Shown: positions 14,990 through 24,846 of the stretch, piece by piece
Layout of the letters: each line of letters opens with the position of its first letter
How positions within the stretch are numbered: the stretch's first letter is position 1
DNA from: Methylosinus trichosporium OB3b
GTDB taxonomy: Bacteria > Pseudomonadota > Alphaproteobacteria > Rhizobiales > Beijerinckiaceae
Assembly: GCF_002752655.1 (NCBI RefSeq)
Contig: NZ_CP023737.1
Span: 1,426,001 to 1,490,000, forward strand
Direction: 5' to 3'
Length of the DNA stretch: 64,000 nt
The notes under the pieces: generated by a model
What the model was told of the DNA's origin: nothing
What the model saw: the letters and a program-made list of their open reading frames with translations, nothing else
The model's database searches: none
Made by a program: the position numbers and the translations under genes

Positions 14990-16413
14990 GAGAACAACTC
15001 CACGGCGACCGCGCCGAGCCCGAGGCCGGCGGCCCAGCCGAAGGATGGGGAAAAGACGAGCGGGATTTGACGCCGGCCCGGCGCCGGCGCCGCGCCGAGC
15101 GTCGGCTCATAAGCGCGCATGATCTGCTGCGTGTTCGGCAGCACGGCGCAAGCGGCGAGGATCGCCATCGCCGCGACGAGGCCCCCCGGCGCCTCAATGG
15201 CCGCGCCGGCGCCATGCAGCCCGTGCAGGCCCGCCATGCCGGCGAGGATATTGGCGGCGTCACCGACGCTCGCGGCGCGAAAAGGAACCCAGGCGACGAC
15301 GACCGCGGCGAGCGTGAGCAGCCAGCCGAGCGGCCGCGGCAGAGCGAGGCGCCCCCAGCCGCTCCAGGCGTGGGCGATCAGCAGATAGAGGCCGTGCAGG
15401 CCGCCCCAGAGGATGTAGGTCCAACCGGCGCCATGCCAGAGGCCGCCGAGCAGCATGGTCGCCATCAGATTGAGGCCGCGCCGCGTCGCGCCGCAGCGGC
15501 CGCCGCCGAGCGGAATATAGACATAGTCGCGCAGGAAGCGGGACAATGTCATATGCCAGCGGCGCCAAAACTCGCCGATCGAGGTCGCGGCGTAGGGGCT
15601 GGCGAAATTGGCCGGCAGGCGCAGGCCGAACAGCCGCGCGAGGCCGATCGCCATGTCGCTATAGCCGGAAAAATCGAAATAGAGCTGCGCGCTGTAGCAG
15701 AGCGCCGCCTGCCAGCCGAGCAGCAGGCCGACCGGCCCGTCCTGGGCGGCGGCGAAGGCGGGCGAGGCGTAGGGCGCGATCTGGTCGGCGACGACGATTT
15801 TCTTGATGAGCCCGATGAGGAAGATCGCGGCGCCGGTCGCGAGCCGCACCCAATCCACGCCGCCGCCCACCGGCGCGAGACGCGAGAATTGCGGGGTCAT
15901 CTCCGCGTGATGGACGATCGGCCCGGCGACCAGCTGCGGGAAGAAGAAGACGAAGAGGACGAAATCGGCGAAACGGCCGGCGACCGCCCGGCCGGCGTGA
16001 ATGTCGGCGAGATAGGCGATCTTCTGAAAGGTGAAGAAGGAGATCCCGAGCGGCAGGACGATGTGCAGAAGGACAAATTCCGTTCCGGCGACGTCATTGA
16101 CCGAGGAGATCAGGAAGTCGGCATATTTGAAATAGCCGAGCAGCGCGAGATTGCCGGCGAGGCCGGCGATGAAGACGGCGCGGCGGAGCGCGCCGCGCAT
16201 CTGCTCCATGCCGCGCGCCAAAGTGAAATTGGCCGCCGTCGACGCCAGCAGCACGATGAGAAAGCTCGGGCTCCACCAGCCATAGAAGACGAAGGACGCG
16301 GCCGTCAGCCACAGCGCACAGCTTTCCGCATCGCCCCGGCGCTCGAGAATCAGAAAGCCGCAGAGGACGACGGGAAGAAAGCCGAACAGAAAAATCGGCG
16401 AAGTGAAAAGCAT
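14953..16413 (-). CDS. MBOAT-family O-acyltransferase (AlgI-like)
   Basis: Membrane-bound O-acyltransferase that moves acyl groups across the inner membrane for polysaccharide acetylation. From ATG 16413 (MLFTSPIFLFGFLPVVLCG) 486 aa with about ten hydrophobic segments. Hallmarks: GISFFTFQKIAYLADIHAG, YFDFSGYSDMAIGLARLFG, FWRRWHMTLSRFLRDYVYI and the catalytic His in LLGGLWHGAGWTYILWGGLHG, the AlgI/DltB signature. No good ribosome binding site precedes 16413; an in-frame start 99 bp upstream adds unconserved residues. The partner SGNH gene follows; no polysaccharide synthase is adjacent, so the acceptor is unknown. Confidence 0.92.
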   Translation of the reverse strand: MLFTSPIFLFGFLPVVLCGFLILERRGDAESCALWLTAASFVFYGWWSPSFLIVLLASTAANFTLARGMEQMRGALRRAVFIAGLAGNLALLGYFKYADFLISSVNDVAGTEFVLLHIVLPLGISFFTFQKIAYLADIHAGRAVAGRFADFVLFVFFFPQLVAGPIVHHAEMTPQFSRLAPVGGGVDWVRLATGAAIFLIGLIKKIVVADQIAPYASPAFAAAQDGPVGLLLGWQAALCYSAQLYFDFSGYSDMAIGLARLFGLRLPANFASPYAATSIGEFWRRWHMTLSRFLRDYVYIPLGGGRCGATRRGLNLMATMLLGGLWHGAGWTYILWGGLHGLYLLIAHAWSGWGRLALPRPLGWLLTLAAVVVAWVPFRAASVGDAANILAGMAGLHGLHGAGAAIEAPGGLVAAMAILAACAVLPNTQQIMRAYEPTLGAAPAPGRRQIPLVFSPSFGWAAGLGLGAVAVELFSWQTSEFLYFQF

Positions 16414-16480
16414 TCGAAAATGGCTCGTCGATGGAATAGTGAGCTGAAAAAATATATCGAATGAGCCCGCGGAAGCTGGC

Positions 16481-16550
16481 GGCGTGATTGCGAGAAGCAA
16501 GCGATGCCCCACGGCTCTGGATTGCTTCGCTCCGCTCGCAATGACGCCGC
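16481..16550. repeat. TTGCGAG dispersed palindromic repeat
   Basis: GGCGTGATTGCGAGAAGCAA ... TGGATTGCTTCGCTCCGCTCGCAATGACGCC, an imperfect inverted repeat, in the gap between the MBOAT and hydrolase genes. Other copies are at 29095-29198 and 50192-50275. Confidence 0.85.
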
Positions 16551-16682
16551 GGCGTCTTCCCGGCTCTCATGACATGGCGAAAATAGCACGGCCTTCGGCC
16601 ATGATCGACCTGTGGTCGGCCCGGACACCGTCTCGATCGAAGCGCGGGCCTCGCATCACTCGAACGATTCCGTTCGAGCGGA

Positions 16683-16688
16683 TATAAT
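16683..16688 (+). promoter_or_regulatory. candidate -10 element for the hydrolase gene
   Basis: Perfect TATAAT 29 bp upstream of the ATG at 16718; the -35 region (TCGAAC at 16660-16665, 17-bp spacing) is poor. Confidence 0.4.
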
Positions 16689-16717
16689 TGCGCGGATTCG
16701 ATCGAACGACGGACCTC

Positions 16718-17329
16718 ATGACCAAGATCCTGTTTCTCCCCGGCGCCGCCGGCAGCGCCGCTTTCTGGAAGCCGGCGGCCGAACGCGCCGGCTGCGACGG
16801 CCTGTTCCTGAGCTGGCCGGGTCTCGGCGACGAGCCGGCCGACGCGAAGATCGGCCGCGTCGACGACCTCATTGCGATGACGCTGGCGCATATGAGCGAG
16901 CCGGTGGATATCGTCGCCCAATCCATGGGCGGCTTCGTCGCGCTCGCGGCGACGCTGGCCGCGCCCGAAAAAGTCGGGCGTCTCGTGCTGACCGCCACGG
17001 CAGGCGGCGTGCCGATCGCAGAGCTCGGCGGCGCGGATTGGCGACGCGCCTATTTTCGCCTGTTCCCGCGCGCGGCGCGATGGATCGCCGACCCGGTCGC
17101 GGATCTGTCCTCGCGCTTGCCGTCGATCGCGGCGCCGACGCTGCTCATCTCAGGCGATCGCGACGCGATCAGCCCGCCCTCCGTGGGGGAACGGCTGCGA
17201 GAGCTTCTGCCCAGCGCATCGCTTCACGTCATTCCCGACGCCGGCCACGATCTCGCGCAAACCCATGCCGATCTCGTCGGCGGCCTGATCCAGCGGCATT
17301 TGATGCGAGCGCAGCAGGCGCCAGCCTGA
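16718..17329 (+). CDS. small alpha/beta-hydrolase
   Basis: 203 aa from ATG 16718 (MTKILFLPGAAGSAAFWKPA). Serine hydrolase fold: nucleophile elbow VAQSMGGFVALAA (Ala replaces the first Gly of GxSxG), acid in LLISGDRDAISPP, and catalytic His in IPDAGHDLAQ. No cap domain or signal peptide, so a cytosolic esterase- or lactonase-like enzyme of unknown substrate. It has its own promoter-like TATAAT and is convergent with the PRC-barrel gene, 11 bp away. Confidence 0.85.
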   Translation: MTKILFLPGAAGSAAFWKPAAERAGCDGLFLSWPGLGDEPADAKIGRVDDLIAMTLAHMSEPVDIVAQSMGGFVALAATLAAPEKVGRLVLTATAGGVPIAELGGADWRRAYFRLFPRAARWIADPVADLSSRLPSIAAPTLLISGDRDAISPPSVGERLRELLPSASLHVIPDAGHDLAQTHADLVGGLIQRHLMRAQQAPA

Positions 17330-17340
17330 GGCCGGCGCCA

Positions 17341-17709
17341 TCACCGCGCGGCGCTCTCCCAATAGGGCGACGCGCCATAATGCGTGTGAACGCGGGTTTC
17401 CCAATCGCGATCGGTCCAGCTCGCCGCGTCGTAATCCGGCGCCTTCTCCAGCTGCTCGGCGGTCACCTCGCTGGTATAGCGCTGCTTATCCTTGTCGTAG
17501 CACAGCGTGCTCCAAGGCACGGCGTGATGGCCCGGCCGCAGACACATGAAGCCGCAGAAATTCACCACGGCGTAGCGGGCGCGTCCGGTTTCGGGATCGA
17601 TCATCAGATGATCGATCTCGCCGATCTCCTTGCCGCCCGGATCATAGACACTCGCGCCGACGATATGCTCGCTCGAGATCAGCTCGAGCCCATGATGTGC
17701 GCTCGCCAT
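17341..17709 (-). CDS. PRC-barrel domain protein
   Basis: 122 aa from ATG 17709, which has an excellent GGGAGG ribosome binding site. Residues 8-70 (LELISSEHIVGASVYDPGG, IGEIDHLMIDPETGRARYAVV) form a PRC-barrel, the fold of photosynthetic reaction-centre H subunits and RimM. In non-phototrophs these stand-alone proteins are often stress-induced and of unknown function. The C-terminal part, with the WTDRDWE motif, is typical of the rhizobial versions. An 83-bp gap separates it from the transporter gene upstream. Confidence 0.85.
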   Translation of the reverse strand: MASAHHGLELISSEHIVGASVYDPGGKEIGEIDHLMIDPETGRARYAVVNFCGFMCLRPGHHAVPWSTLCYDKDKQRYTSEVTAEQLEKAPDYDAASWTDRDWETRVHTHYGASPYWESAAR

Positions 17710-17792
17710 CTCGACCTCCCTTTCTGGCCCCCCACTTTGAGAAAAAACGTGATGTCGCTCATAAAGTTGCGGCCGCTTGCGCGAATATTCCC

Positions 17793-19166
17793 TCATAAAC
17801 GCGCCGCGCCGAAGGCGATGGTCAGGAGAGCGAGCGGCGCGCCGACCTTGAAATAGGCCCAGAAGCCGATGGCGACGCCGGCGGCTTTGGCGCGCTCGAC
17901 GACGATGAGATTGGCGACCGAGCCGACGAGAGTGAAATTGCCGGCGAGCGTCGTCGCCATGGCGACGACGAGCCAGGCGCGCTGCGGATCGGCGAGGCCG
18001 GCGACGAAGGGCTTCAGCACCAGCACCGCCGGCACATTGCTGACGAGATTGGAGAGGCCGGCGGCGAGCGCGGCGAGAACCGGGCTCGATCCGAGGTCGA
18101 GCCGGCCCATGGCGGCGACGCGCTCTTGCGTCAGCGCCGTCTGCTCGAGGCCGGTGACGACGATGAACAGGCCGACGAACATCAGCAGCAGCGGCCAATC
18201 GATCTCGCGGTAAATCTTCTCGGCCTTCACATGGCGGGTGAGCAGCAGCAGCGAGCCGCCGACGATCGCCACCTTGGCGACCGGCTGTCCGGCGAAGAAC
18301 AAGACCATCATGGCGAGCGTGACGATCACCGATTTGGCGACGAGCGGAAGCCGCGCCCGCGCCGGCGCCGGAGTGACTTGCGGCAGCGGCGCGCGCGTCA
18401 AAAATTCGCGCGGATGCATGACCGCGAGCAGCGCGACTGTGGCGACGAGACCCACGGCGGCGACCGGCCACAGCGCGGCGGCGAATGCGCCGTAAGGAAT
18501 ATGGGACAGTCCGCCGATGATCATGTTCTGCGGATTGCCAGTGATGGTGGCGACGCTGCCGATATTGGCGGAAAGCGGTATGGCGAGGAGATAGGGAATA
18601 GGATCGCGCCTCAGCTTGCGCACGAGATCGAGGACGAGCGGCGTCATCACGAGGCAGATGGCGTCATTGACGAGAAACGCCGAGAAAGCGCCGCAGACGA
18701 GCACGATCGCGGCGAGCAGCGCGAGCGGGCTGCGCGCGCGGCAGACCACGAAATTGCTGGCGAGGCGGAAGAAGCCGGAGAGACGCAGATTGGCGACGAC
18801 GATCATCATGCCGAGCAGCAGCGTGATCGTGTCGAAATCGACGGCGCGATAGGCGTCCTCGAGCGGCAGGACGCCCAGGCCGACCATCAGGCTCGCGCCG
18901 AGCAGCGCCGCGCCGGCGCGATCGAGCCGCAGCCTCCCCGGAGCCGCGCCGGTCGCGACGACGAAATAGGTGGCGGCGAAGATCGCGATGGCGGCGACCT
19001 CCTGGCGATCGGCCCAGAGCGCCGAACCGGCGCCGACGGCCGCGAGGAGGCCGAATCCGGCCGCCGTCCCCACCGCCGCCGCGAGAAGCGCGCCACCGAA
19101 TATGATCGCCGTGGCGCCGATCGCTCTCCAGAAGCCGCCACGCGGCGCGTCGGCCGGGGAGGTCAT
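17793..19166 (-). CDS. SLC13/ArsB-NhaD-superfamily anion or sodium transporter
   Basis: 457 aa from ATG 19166 (MTSPADAPRGGFWRAIG) with about eleven hydrophobic segments in the inner membrane. IPLSANIGSVATITGNPQN and the later SNLVSNVPAVLVLKPF plus LAGNFTLVGSVANLIV are the two inverted SNT-type ion-binding signatures of the ion transporter superfamily (DASS, ArsB, NhaD). The substrate is open: dicarboxylate, arsenite or sodium. The start overlaps the stop of the MFS gene by 4 bp, so the two transporters are translated together. Confidence 0.85.
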   Translation of the reverse strand: MTSPADAPRGGFWRAIGATAIIFGGALLAAAVGTAAGFGLLAAVGAGSALWADRQEVAAIAIFAATYFVVATGAAPGRLRLDRAGAALLGASLMVGLGVLPLEDAYRAVDFDTITLLLGMMIVVANLRLSGFFRLASNFVVCRARSPLALLAAIVLVCGAFSAFLVNDAICLVMTPLVLDLVRKLRRDPIPYLLAIPLSANIGSVATITGNPQNMIIGGLSHIPYGAFAAALWPVAAVGLVATVALLAVMHPREFLTRAPLPQVTPAPARARLPLVAKSVIVTLAMMVLFFAGQPVAKVAIVGGSLLLLTRHVKAEKIYREIDWPLLLMFVGLFIVVTGLEQTALTQERVAAMGRLDLGSSPVLAALAAGLSNLVSNVPAVLVLKPFVAGLADPQRAWLVVAMATTLAGNFTLVGSVANLIVVERAKAAGVAIGFWAYFKVGAPLALLTIAFGAARL

Positions 19167-20377
19167 GGGCGCCGCGCGGTCGGCGTGGCGACGAGGGTTT
19201 CCGGCATCGCCAGCCAGAGCAGAAGAAACGCCAGCGTCGCGATTCCCGCGAGAAAAAGAAAGGCGGCGTCGAAGCCTGCTCGATCGACGACGACGCCGGC
19301 GACGGCGTTGCTCAGCGCCGCTCCCGCCCCCCATGTCGCGCCGACCGCGCCGAGCGCGAGGTTGTAATGGCCCGAGCCTTCGGTGAGATCGGCGACGACG
19401 ATGAAGAACAACGCGCCGAATAATCCGGCGCCGACGCCGTCGAGCATCTGGACGGCGATGAGAAAAGCCGGATCGTCGGTCAAGGTGTAGAGCGCGCCGC
19501 GCAGGGGAAGAGCAGCGAAAGCGGCGAGCAGCAGCGGCTTGCGGCCCCATGTCCCGGCCTTGGCGCCGGCCAGCGCCGCCATCGGGATCATCACGATCTG
19601 CGCTACGACGATACAGGCCGCCATGAACATCGAGCCCTTTTGATCCTCGCCGACGCTCAGACGCTCGCCCACGAGCGGCAGCATAGCGGCGTTGGCGAAG
19701 TGAAACAGCGTGATCGCCGCCGTGAAGATGAGCAAGGGACGCGATTCGAGAATGATGCGCAACCCGTTCGGCGATCGCCTCTTCGACTCGCCCGCGCCAT
19801 CGTCGAGGCCGCGCGCGACGCGGTCGTCGATCTCGCGCGGGTCGATCATGCGAAGCGCCAGCGCGCTGACGCTGGCGAACAACGCGACCAGCCAGAGCGC
19901 GGCGACCGGGGCGATCAGCCAGCCGGCCAACCCCGCCAGAACGGCGGCGACGACATTGCCCAGATGATTGAACACCTCATTGCGCCCGACCCGGCCAGCG
20001 AACAGAGCGCGGCCGACGACGCCGAGGCTGATGGCGGCGATCGCGGGCGGAAAAGCCGCGTCGCAGGCGCCGACCATGGCCTGCGCCGCCGCCGCGGGCC
20101 AAAAGCCGGGGAAGAGCGCGAGCGCCGACGCCCCCACGGCGACGAGAAGGCAGGCGGCGGCGACGAGCCCGCGCTTGTGGCTCGTCCGATCGACCAGCGC
20201 TCCAGCCGGCGTTTTCGCCAAGACGGTGGAGACGCCGGCGATCGTCATCACCACGCCGATCTGCGTCGCGTCCCAATGTCGGCTGGACCACAAATAGATC
20301 GCGAGAAAGGGGCCGACCCCGCCCTGCACGTCGGCGAGCAGAAAGTTGACGACGTCGAGTCCCCGTTCGCTGCGCAT
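19163..20377 (-). CDS. MFS transporter
   Basis: Major facilitator, 404 aa from ATG 20377 (MRSERGLDVVNFLLADVQGG), twelve predicted membrane segments. The loop 2-3 motif is GALVDRTSHKRG, the family's G-x-L-x-D-R-x-x-R/K-R-x. FNHLGNVVAAVLAG and VQMLDGVGAGLFGALFFIVVADLTEGSGHYN match a family of bacterial MFS proteins annotated only as efflux-like. It is first gene of a two-gene unit with the SLC13-type transporter. Substrate unknown; a two-transporter operon suggests detoxification or organic-acid handling, but this is inference. Confidence 0.85.
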   Translation of the reverse strand: MRSERGLDVVNFLLADVQGGVGPFLAIYLWSSRHWDATQIGVVMTIAGVSTVLAKTPAGALVDRTSHKRGLVAAACLLVAVGASALALFPGFWPAAAAQAMVGACDAAFPPAIAAISLGVVGRALFAGRVGRNEVFNHLGNVVAAVLAGLAGWLIAPVAALWLVALFASVSALALRMIDPREIDDRVARGLDDGAGESKRRSPNGLRIILESRPLLIFTAAITLFHFANAAMLPLVGERLSVGEDQKGSMFMAACIVVAQIVMIPMAALAGAKAGTWGRKPLLLAAFAALPLRGALYTLTDDPAFLIAVQMLDGVGAGLFGALFFIVVADLTEGSGHYNLALGAVGATWGAGAALSNAVAGVVVDRAGFDAAFLFLAGIATLAFLLLWLAMPETLVATPTARRP

Positions 20378-20532
20378 GCTCGATCCTTCGCTCTCGATCC
20401 GAGGCGCGGGAAAGGGAGGTCCTTTCGCATTGCGAAAAGCTCCGCGCGGCGCTCGCCGGAGGCCGCGCACGCGCCATATGGTCAAGGCGGATGCTAGGCG
20501 TCCGCCACGATCTCTTGTGGAAAGGCCGAGCA

Positions 20533-20775
20533 ATGAACCGTTCGACGAGCGCGATCGGGCGACGCAGCCCTCCGCGCAACAATCACCGCGCCACTCACAA
20601 GTTCCCTCTCGGCGCGCATGTCATGTGCGTGGTCGGCGTCCTGTCGGAAAGAGCGCCGTCGGAAATTCTCCGCCTCCTGCCGGACGGGGGCACGGGGCTT
20701 CAATACCGCATTCGGGGCGAGCGCGACGGCGTCGAGCGCGTCGTGACGGAATCTTCGATCGTCACCCCGCGATGA
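20533..20775 (+). CDS. small conserved protein of unknown function
   Basis: 80 aa from ATG 20533 ([20 protein letters not shown]), with GGAAAGG 9 nt upstream. The core [18 protein letters not shown], then [17 protein letters not shown], matches a small hypothetical protein widespread in Hyphomicrobiales (pattern FxxGxxVxY ... GxFQYRIRSxxExxERVVxESxL). Function unknown. The SH3-like strand pattern may suggest protein or nucleic-acid binding. Its last 14 bp overlap the convergent epimerase gene. Confidence 0.7.
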   Translation: MNRSTSAIGRRSPPRNNHRATHKFPLGAHVMCVVGVLSERAPSEILRLLPDGGTGLQYRIRGERDGVERVVTESSIVTPR

Positions 20776-21745
20776 ACGGTGAGCGCTCTGGCGCGCCGTC
20801 ACATTTGCCGAGCAGCTCGTCGAAATAAGCGATGGTGCGCACCAGGCCCTCGCGCAGCGCGATCGTCGGCCGCCAGCCGAGCAGCCGCTCGGCCGCCGAA
20901 ATATCCGGCCGCCGCTGCTTGGGGTCATCGGCCGGCAGCGGCTCGAACACGAGCGGCGATCGCGAGCCGGTGAGGTCGATCACGGTCTCGGCGAGCTGAC
21001 GAATGGTGAATTCGGTCGGATTGCCGATATTGATCGGCCCGGTGACCGCATCCGGCGCGTCCATCAGCGCGACGAAGCCGCGGATGAGATCGTCCACATA
21101 GCAGAAGGAGCGCGTCTGCTGTCCCTCGCCATAGACGGTGATCGGCTGGTTCTGCAGCGCCTGCACGATGAAATTGGAGACGACGCGCCCATCTTTGGGA
21201 TGCATGCGCGGCCCATAGGTGTTGAAGATCCGCGCCACTTTGATCTTGAGGCGGTGCTGGCGGTGATAATCGAAAAACAAGGTCTCCGCGCAGCGCTTGC
21301 CCTCGTCATAGCAGGCGCGCGGCCCGAGTGGATTGACGTGGCCCCAATAGGATTCGGGCTGCGGATGCACCGTCGGATCGCCGTAGACCTCCGAGGTCGA
21401 GGCCTGGAAGACTTTGACTCTGAGACGCTTGGCGAGGCCGAGCATGTTGATCGCGCCGATCACGCTCGTCTTCGTCGTCTGCACGGGATCGAACTGATAA
21501 TGGATCGGCGAGGCCGGACAGGCGAGATTGTAGATTTCGTCGACCTCGACGAACAGCGGAAAAGTGACGTCGTGCCGCAGCAGCTCGAATTTGCGGTCAT
21601 CGAACAGGCGCTCGATGTTGCGGCGCCGGCCGGTGAAGAAATTATCGACGCAGAGCACCTCATGGCCATCGTCGAGGAGACGCTCGCAAAGATGGGACCC
21701 GAGGAATCCGGCCCCGCCCGTCACCAGAATCCTGCGACTTTCCAT
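20762..21745 (-). CDS. UDP-glucuronate decarboxylase-like SDR (UDP-xylose synthase type)
   Basis: 327 aa extended SDR. Rossmann motif [16 protein letters not shown] at the N-terminus, [15 protein letters not shown], catalytic S/T in STSEVYGDP, and the catalytic YDEGKR (YxxxK). [26 protein letters not shown] is characteristic of UXS/UGD-type UDP-glucuronate decarboxylases rather than GalE. It would supply UDP-xylose or a 4-keto-pentose for surface polysaccharides. The glycan cluster begins 13.5 kb away, so a direct link is not shown. Single gene; ATG 21745 has an AGATAG-like weak ribosome binding site. Confidence 0.85.
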   Translation of the reverse strand: MESRRILVTGGAGFLGSHLCERLLDDGHEVLCVDNFFTGRRRNIERLFDDRKFELLRHDVTFPLFVEVDEIYNLACPASPIHYQFDPVQTTKTSVIGAINMLGLAKRLRVKVFQASTSEVYGDPTVHPQPESYWGHVNPLGPRACYDEGKRCAETLFFDYHRQHRLKIKVARIFNTYGPRMHPKDGRVVSNFIVQALQNQPITVYGEGQQTRSFCYVDDLIRGFVALMDAPDAVTGPINIGNPTEFTIRQLAETVIDLTGSRSPLVFEPLPADDPKQRRPDISAAERLLGWRPTIALREGLVRTIAYFDELLGKCDGAPERSPFIAG

Positions 21746-21866
21746 CTATCGCCTCTGCCGTCGAGAAGGGGGCGCGAGCGCGAGCGGCCGCGGCGGCGCA
21801 GAATCGTTTCGTTCACGTTTTGATACCAGACCGGGAGGGGAGCCGCAATCGCGCCGGCGGCGCGCG

Positions 21867-22601
21867 TCACACGCGCTCGAGCGGCATCCGATCGCCCAGC
21901 GTCGGGGGATGGGCGCCGTCGCCGGAGGTGGCGAGGCGCTCGACGCGCGTCAGCGTGAACAGGCCGAGGGGCGGCAGGACGCGCCGATCGATGAGCCGCA
22001 TGTCCGGCCGCGAATCGATCCAGTCGCCGATGATCGACCAGGGGAATTGCACGCGCCAGCCGAGCAGGGAGGCGACGCGCTCGCCGATGAAGGATTCGAG
22101 CGCGAAGAAGGGCCCGTCCGGCGAGCTCACATGGTTGACGAGGACGATCTCGCCGCCCGGTCGCACGACGCGGGCGAATTCGTCGAGCGTGTCCTCCGGG
22201 CTCGGCGCGACCGTCAGCAGATAAGGCGCGACCACGCAGGCGAAGCTCGAATCGGGAAAAGCGAGGCGGCTCGCGTCCATGCGCGCGAGCCCGGCCACTT
22301 GCGCGAGGCCCTGCCGGGCGACGCGGCCGGCGGCGCGCTTCAGCATCGGCTCCGAGAGATCGACGGCGACGACCCGCGCGCTCTTGCGGAACATCGGCAG
22401 CTCGAGGCCGGTGCCGACGCCGACGTCGAGAATGCGTCCGTCGGCGCGCGAGGCGATCGCCGCCACGGCGATGCGGCCCGGGCCGAGGAGATTGGAGAAG
22501 ATGAGATCATAGACCGGCGCCCAGCGCGCATAGGCCGCTTCGATCGCCGCCCGGTCGAGCGCGTGAGCGAAGAAGCGAAAGCCCGGGCGCGCGTCGGTCA
22601 T
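21867..22601 (-). CDS. pmtA: phosphatidylethanolamine N-methyltransferase
   Basis: SAM-dependent enzyme making phosphatidylcholine from phosphatidylethanolamine at the inner membrane. 244 aa from ATG 22601. [21 protein letters not shown], then [15 protein letters not shown] (SAM motif I), [35 protein letters not shown] and [12 protein letters not shown] follow the Rhodobacter-type PmtA pattern. The ATG overlaps the mnmA stop by 4 bp, so it is expressed from the mnmA message. Phosphatidylcholine is common in Hyphomicrobiales and methylotrophs, which fits. Confidence 0.82.
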   Translation of the reverse strand: MTDARPGFRFFAHALDRAAIEAAYARWAPVYDLIFSNLLGPGRIAVAAIASRADGRILDVGVGTGLELPMFRKSARVVAVDLSEPMLKRAAGRVARQGLAQVAGLARMDASRLAFPDSSFACVVAPYLLTVAPSPEDTLDEFARVVRPGGEIVLVNHVSSPDGPFFALESFIGERVASLLGWRVQFPWSIIGDWIDSRPDMRLIDRRVLPPLGLFTLTRVERLATSGDGAHPPTLGDRMPLERV

Positions 22602-23833
22602 GTCGCTCTTCCCTCCTCGGCGAGAATGGGCTCCGTGGGCTCGGCGGCGTGCTCGGCCGCGGCGATGAACCCGCCGCCCAGCACCCGCGCCCGCGCTCCG
22701 TCGCGATCGTAGAAGACACAGGCCTGGCCCGGCGACACTCCGAACTCGCCCGTCTCGAACAGCACCTGAGCGCCGCCGCCGGCGAGCGGCAGCAGCCGCG
22801 CCGGCGTGGGCGGACGGGTCGAGCGCACGCGCGCCTCGATCTCGAGACCGCCCTCGGGCAGGTCGGCGAGCTCGCCCTCGCCGATCCAATTCACGTCGCG
22901 CAGCCGGACGCTGCGGGTCTCCAGCGCCTCGCGCGGGCCGACGATGACGCGCGCGCGGGCGGCGTCGAGCCGCACTACATACAGGGGATCGCTCGCGCGG
23001 CCGGCCACGGCGGCGCCGAGGCCGAGGCCGCGCCGCTGACCGATGGTGTAATGAATGACGCCGGCGTGGCGGCCGAGCACGCGGCCGTCGACATGGACGA
23101 TCTCGCCCGGCACGGCCGCGCCCGGCGACAGCCGCTCGACGATATCGCTGTAATGACCGCTCGGGACGAAGCAGATGTCCTGGCTGTCCGGCTTCTCGGC
23201 GACGTCGAGATCGAAGCGGCGGGCGAGCTCGCGCACGTCCGGCTTGGCGTATTCGCCGAGCGGGAAGCGCAGCATGTCGAGCTGCGGGCGGGTGGTTGCG
23301 AAGAGGAAATAGCTCTGGTCGCGCGCGGCGTCCATCGCCCGGTAGAGCCCGCGGCCGCCGCGCCCGGGCCGCGAGGCGATGTAATGGCCGGTCGCCAGAG
23401 CGTCGGCGCCGAGATCCTTGGCCGTCTCGAACAGATCGACGAATTTGACGAATTGATTGCAGGCGACGCAGGGCACCGGCGTCTCGCCGCTGGCGTAGCT
23501 CTGCGCGAAAGTGTCGATCACGGTCTCGCGGAAGCGCGTCTCGAAATCGAGCACATAATGGGGGATGCCGAGCCTCGCCGCGACCCTTCGGGCGTCGTGG
23601 ATGTCCTGGCCGGCGCAGCAGGAGCCCTTGCGATGGACCGCCTCGCCATGGTCGTAGAGCTGCAGCGTGACGCCGACGACGTCATAGCCCTGCTCGGCCA
23701 GCAGCGCGGCGACGACGCTCGAATCGACGCCGCCGGACATGGCGACGACGACGCGCGTGTCCTGCGCCGGCTTGGGCAAGCCCAAGCTGTTCAATTCCGT
23801 CTCGTCGGGGACGCCTGCGCCTGCCGTCGTCAT
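22598..23833 (-). CDS. mnmA: tRNA-specific 2-thiouridylase
   Basis: Thiolates U34 of tRNA-Lys, Glu and Gln. 411 aa, somewhat long because of a 25-residue unconserved N-terminus. PP-loop [37 protein letters not shown], the catalytic Cys pair in [12 protein letters not shown] and [23 protein letters not shown] and the C-terminal beta-barrel with YDRDGARVLGGG-like [12 protein letters not shown] are all present. It drives the downstream pmtA by 4-bp overlap, an arrangement with no obvious functional link. Confidence 0.95.
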   Translation of the reverse strand: MTTAGAGVPDETELNSLGLPKPAQDTRVVVAMSGGVDSSVVAALLAEQGYDVVGVTLQLYDHGEAVHRKGSCCAGQDIHDARRVAARLGIPHYVLDFETRFRETVIDTFAQSYASGETPVPCVACNQFVKFVDLFETAKDLGADALATGHYIASRPGRGGRGLYRAMDAARDQSYFLFATTRPQLDMLRFPLGEYAKPDVRELARRFDLDVAEKPDSQDICFVPSGHYSDIVERLSPGAAVPGEIVHVDGRVLGRHAGVIHYTIGQRRGLGLGAAVAGRASDPLYVVRLDAARARVIVGPREALETRSVRLRDVNWIGEGELADLPEGGLEIEARVRSTRPPTPARLLPLAGGGAQVLFETGEFGVSPGQACVFYDRDGARARVLGGGFIAAAEHAAEPTEPILAEEGRAT

Positions 23834-23958
23834 CTCAGGGGAACCGTCCGAAGCGCGTTCGGCGAACGACCACCGGCGATGTGAGGCCGGCTCGCTGCTC
23901 GGTTTTCTTAAGCATCATACGAGTCGAGAGGCAATCACCCGGCCGGGCCGGACGCCTC

Positions 23959-24693
23959 TCAGCCTCTATTTGCCGCGGAGATTCGGCCGTTCAAGGCCGA
24001 AAGCGATGTTTTCTGGCGCCCTTGCGCGTCGAAATTCTCCTTGGCGAGGAAGGCCTCGAAGGCGCTCCTGCGCGCCGGCCATTCCCCATCGAGCATCGAG
24101 AACCAGGCCGTGTCGCGGTTGCGGCCCTTGACGATCATATGCTGCCGGAAGAGGCCCTCGGGAACGAATCCCAGGCGAATCGCCGCCGCCTTGGACTTTT
24201 CATTGGCGTCGTCGCATTTCCACACATAGCGGCGGCAGCCGAGCGTCTCGAAAGCATGGGCGGCGAAGAGATATTGCGCCTCGCTCGCCGCCGCGGTGCG
24301 TTGCAGCGCCGGGGAATAGAGCACCCAGCCGACCTCGACGGCGCGATGCGCTGGCTCGATGTTCAGATAGGCCTGAAAACCGACGGCGCGGCCGTTCTTC
24401 TTGTCGATCACGGCGAAGAACAACGGCTCCTCGCTGCGCGCCTTCTCCTCTATGTCGGCGCGGAAGGCTTGAGCGTCGACGAAAGGGCCGCTGAACATAT
24501 AGCGCCAGACCTCCTCCCGCTCCGCCCCATGCGTCGCCGCGTGGAGTTCGTCGGCGTGAGCGGCGGCGAGCGGGACCAGCGCCACACGCTCCCCCTCGAG
24601 CCGCACGCGCTCGGGCGCGCGCAAGGGCGCGTGCAAGGGCGCGTGGAAGACGGCGGGGGGTGCCGAGGCGGCGGGCGGCGCTAATTGTGACAT
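23959..24693 (-). CDS. GNAT N-acetyltransferase (RimJ/RimL type)
   Basis: 244 aa. After an Ala/Pro-rich N-terminal 25 residues, a GNAT domain: VRLEGERVALVPLAAAHADEL, then PLFFAVIDKKNGRAVGFQAY, IEVGWVLYSPALQRTAAASEA (the acetyl-CoA loop; here QRTAAA replaces Q-x-x-G-x-A), and a C-terminal RRYVWKCDDANEKSKAAAIRLGF typical of RimJ-like acetyltransferases. Unknown acceptor: amino acid, peptide N-terminus or antibiotic. Single gene. Confidence 0.85.
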   Translation of the reverse strand: MSQLAPPAASAPPAVFHAPLHAPLRAPERVRLEGERVALVPLAAAHADELHAATHGAEREEVWRYMFSGPFVDAQAFRADIEEKARSEEPLFFAVIDKKNGRAVGFQAYLNIEPAHRAVEVGWVLYSPALQRTAAASEAQYLFAAHAFETLGCRRYVWKCDDANEKSKAAAIRLGFVPEGLFRQHMIVKGRNRDTAWFSMLDGEWPARRSAFEAFLAKENFDAQGRQKTSLSALNGRISAANRG

Positions 24694-24846
24694 TATTGCC
24701 TCACCATTCGAGCCGAAGCGTTCCGACCCTCATAGCGCATCCAAGTGGCATGGAACATGCCGTAGATTGTCGACAAGCCTCGTCCGGCCTCGACGCCGGC
24801 GCCGGGAGGATGCGGACCCGCGGATTCCTCATGAGGAGATCTGTCG

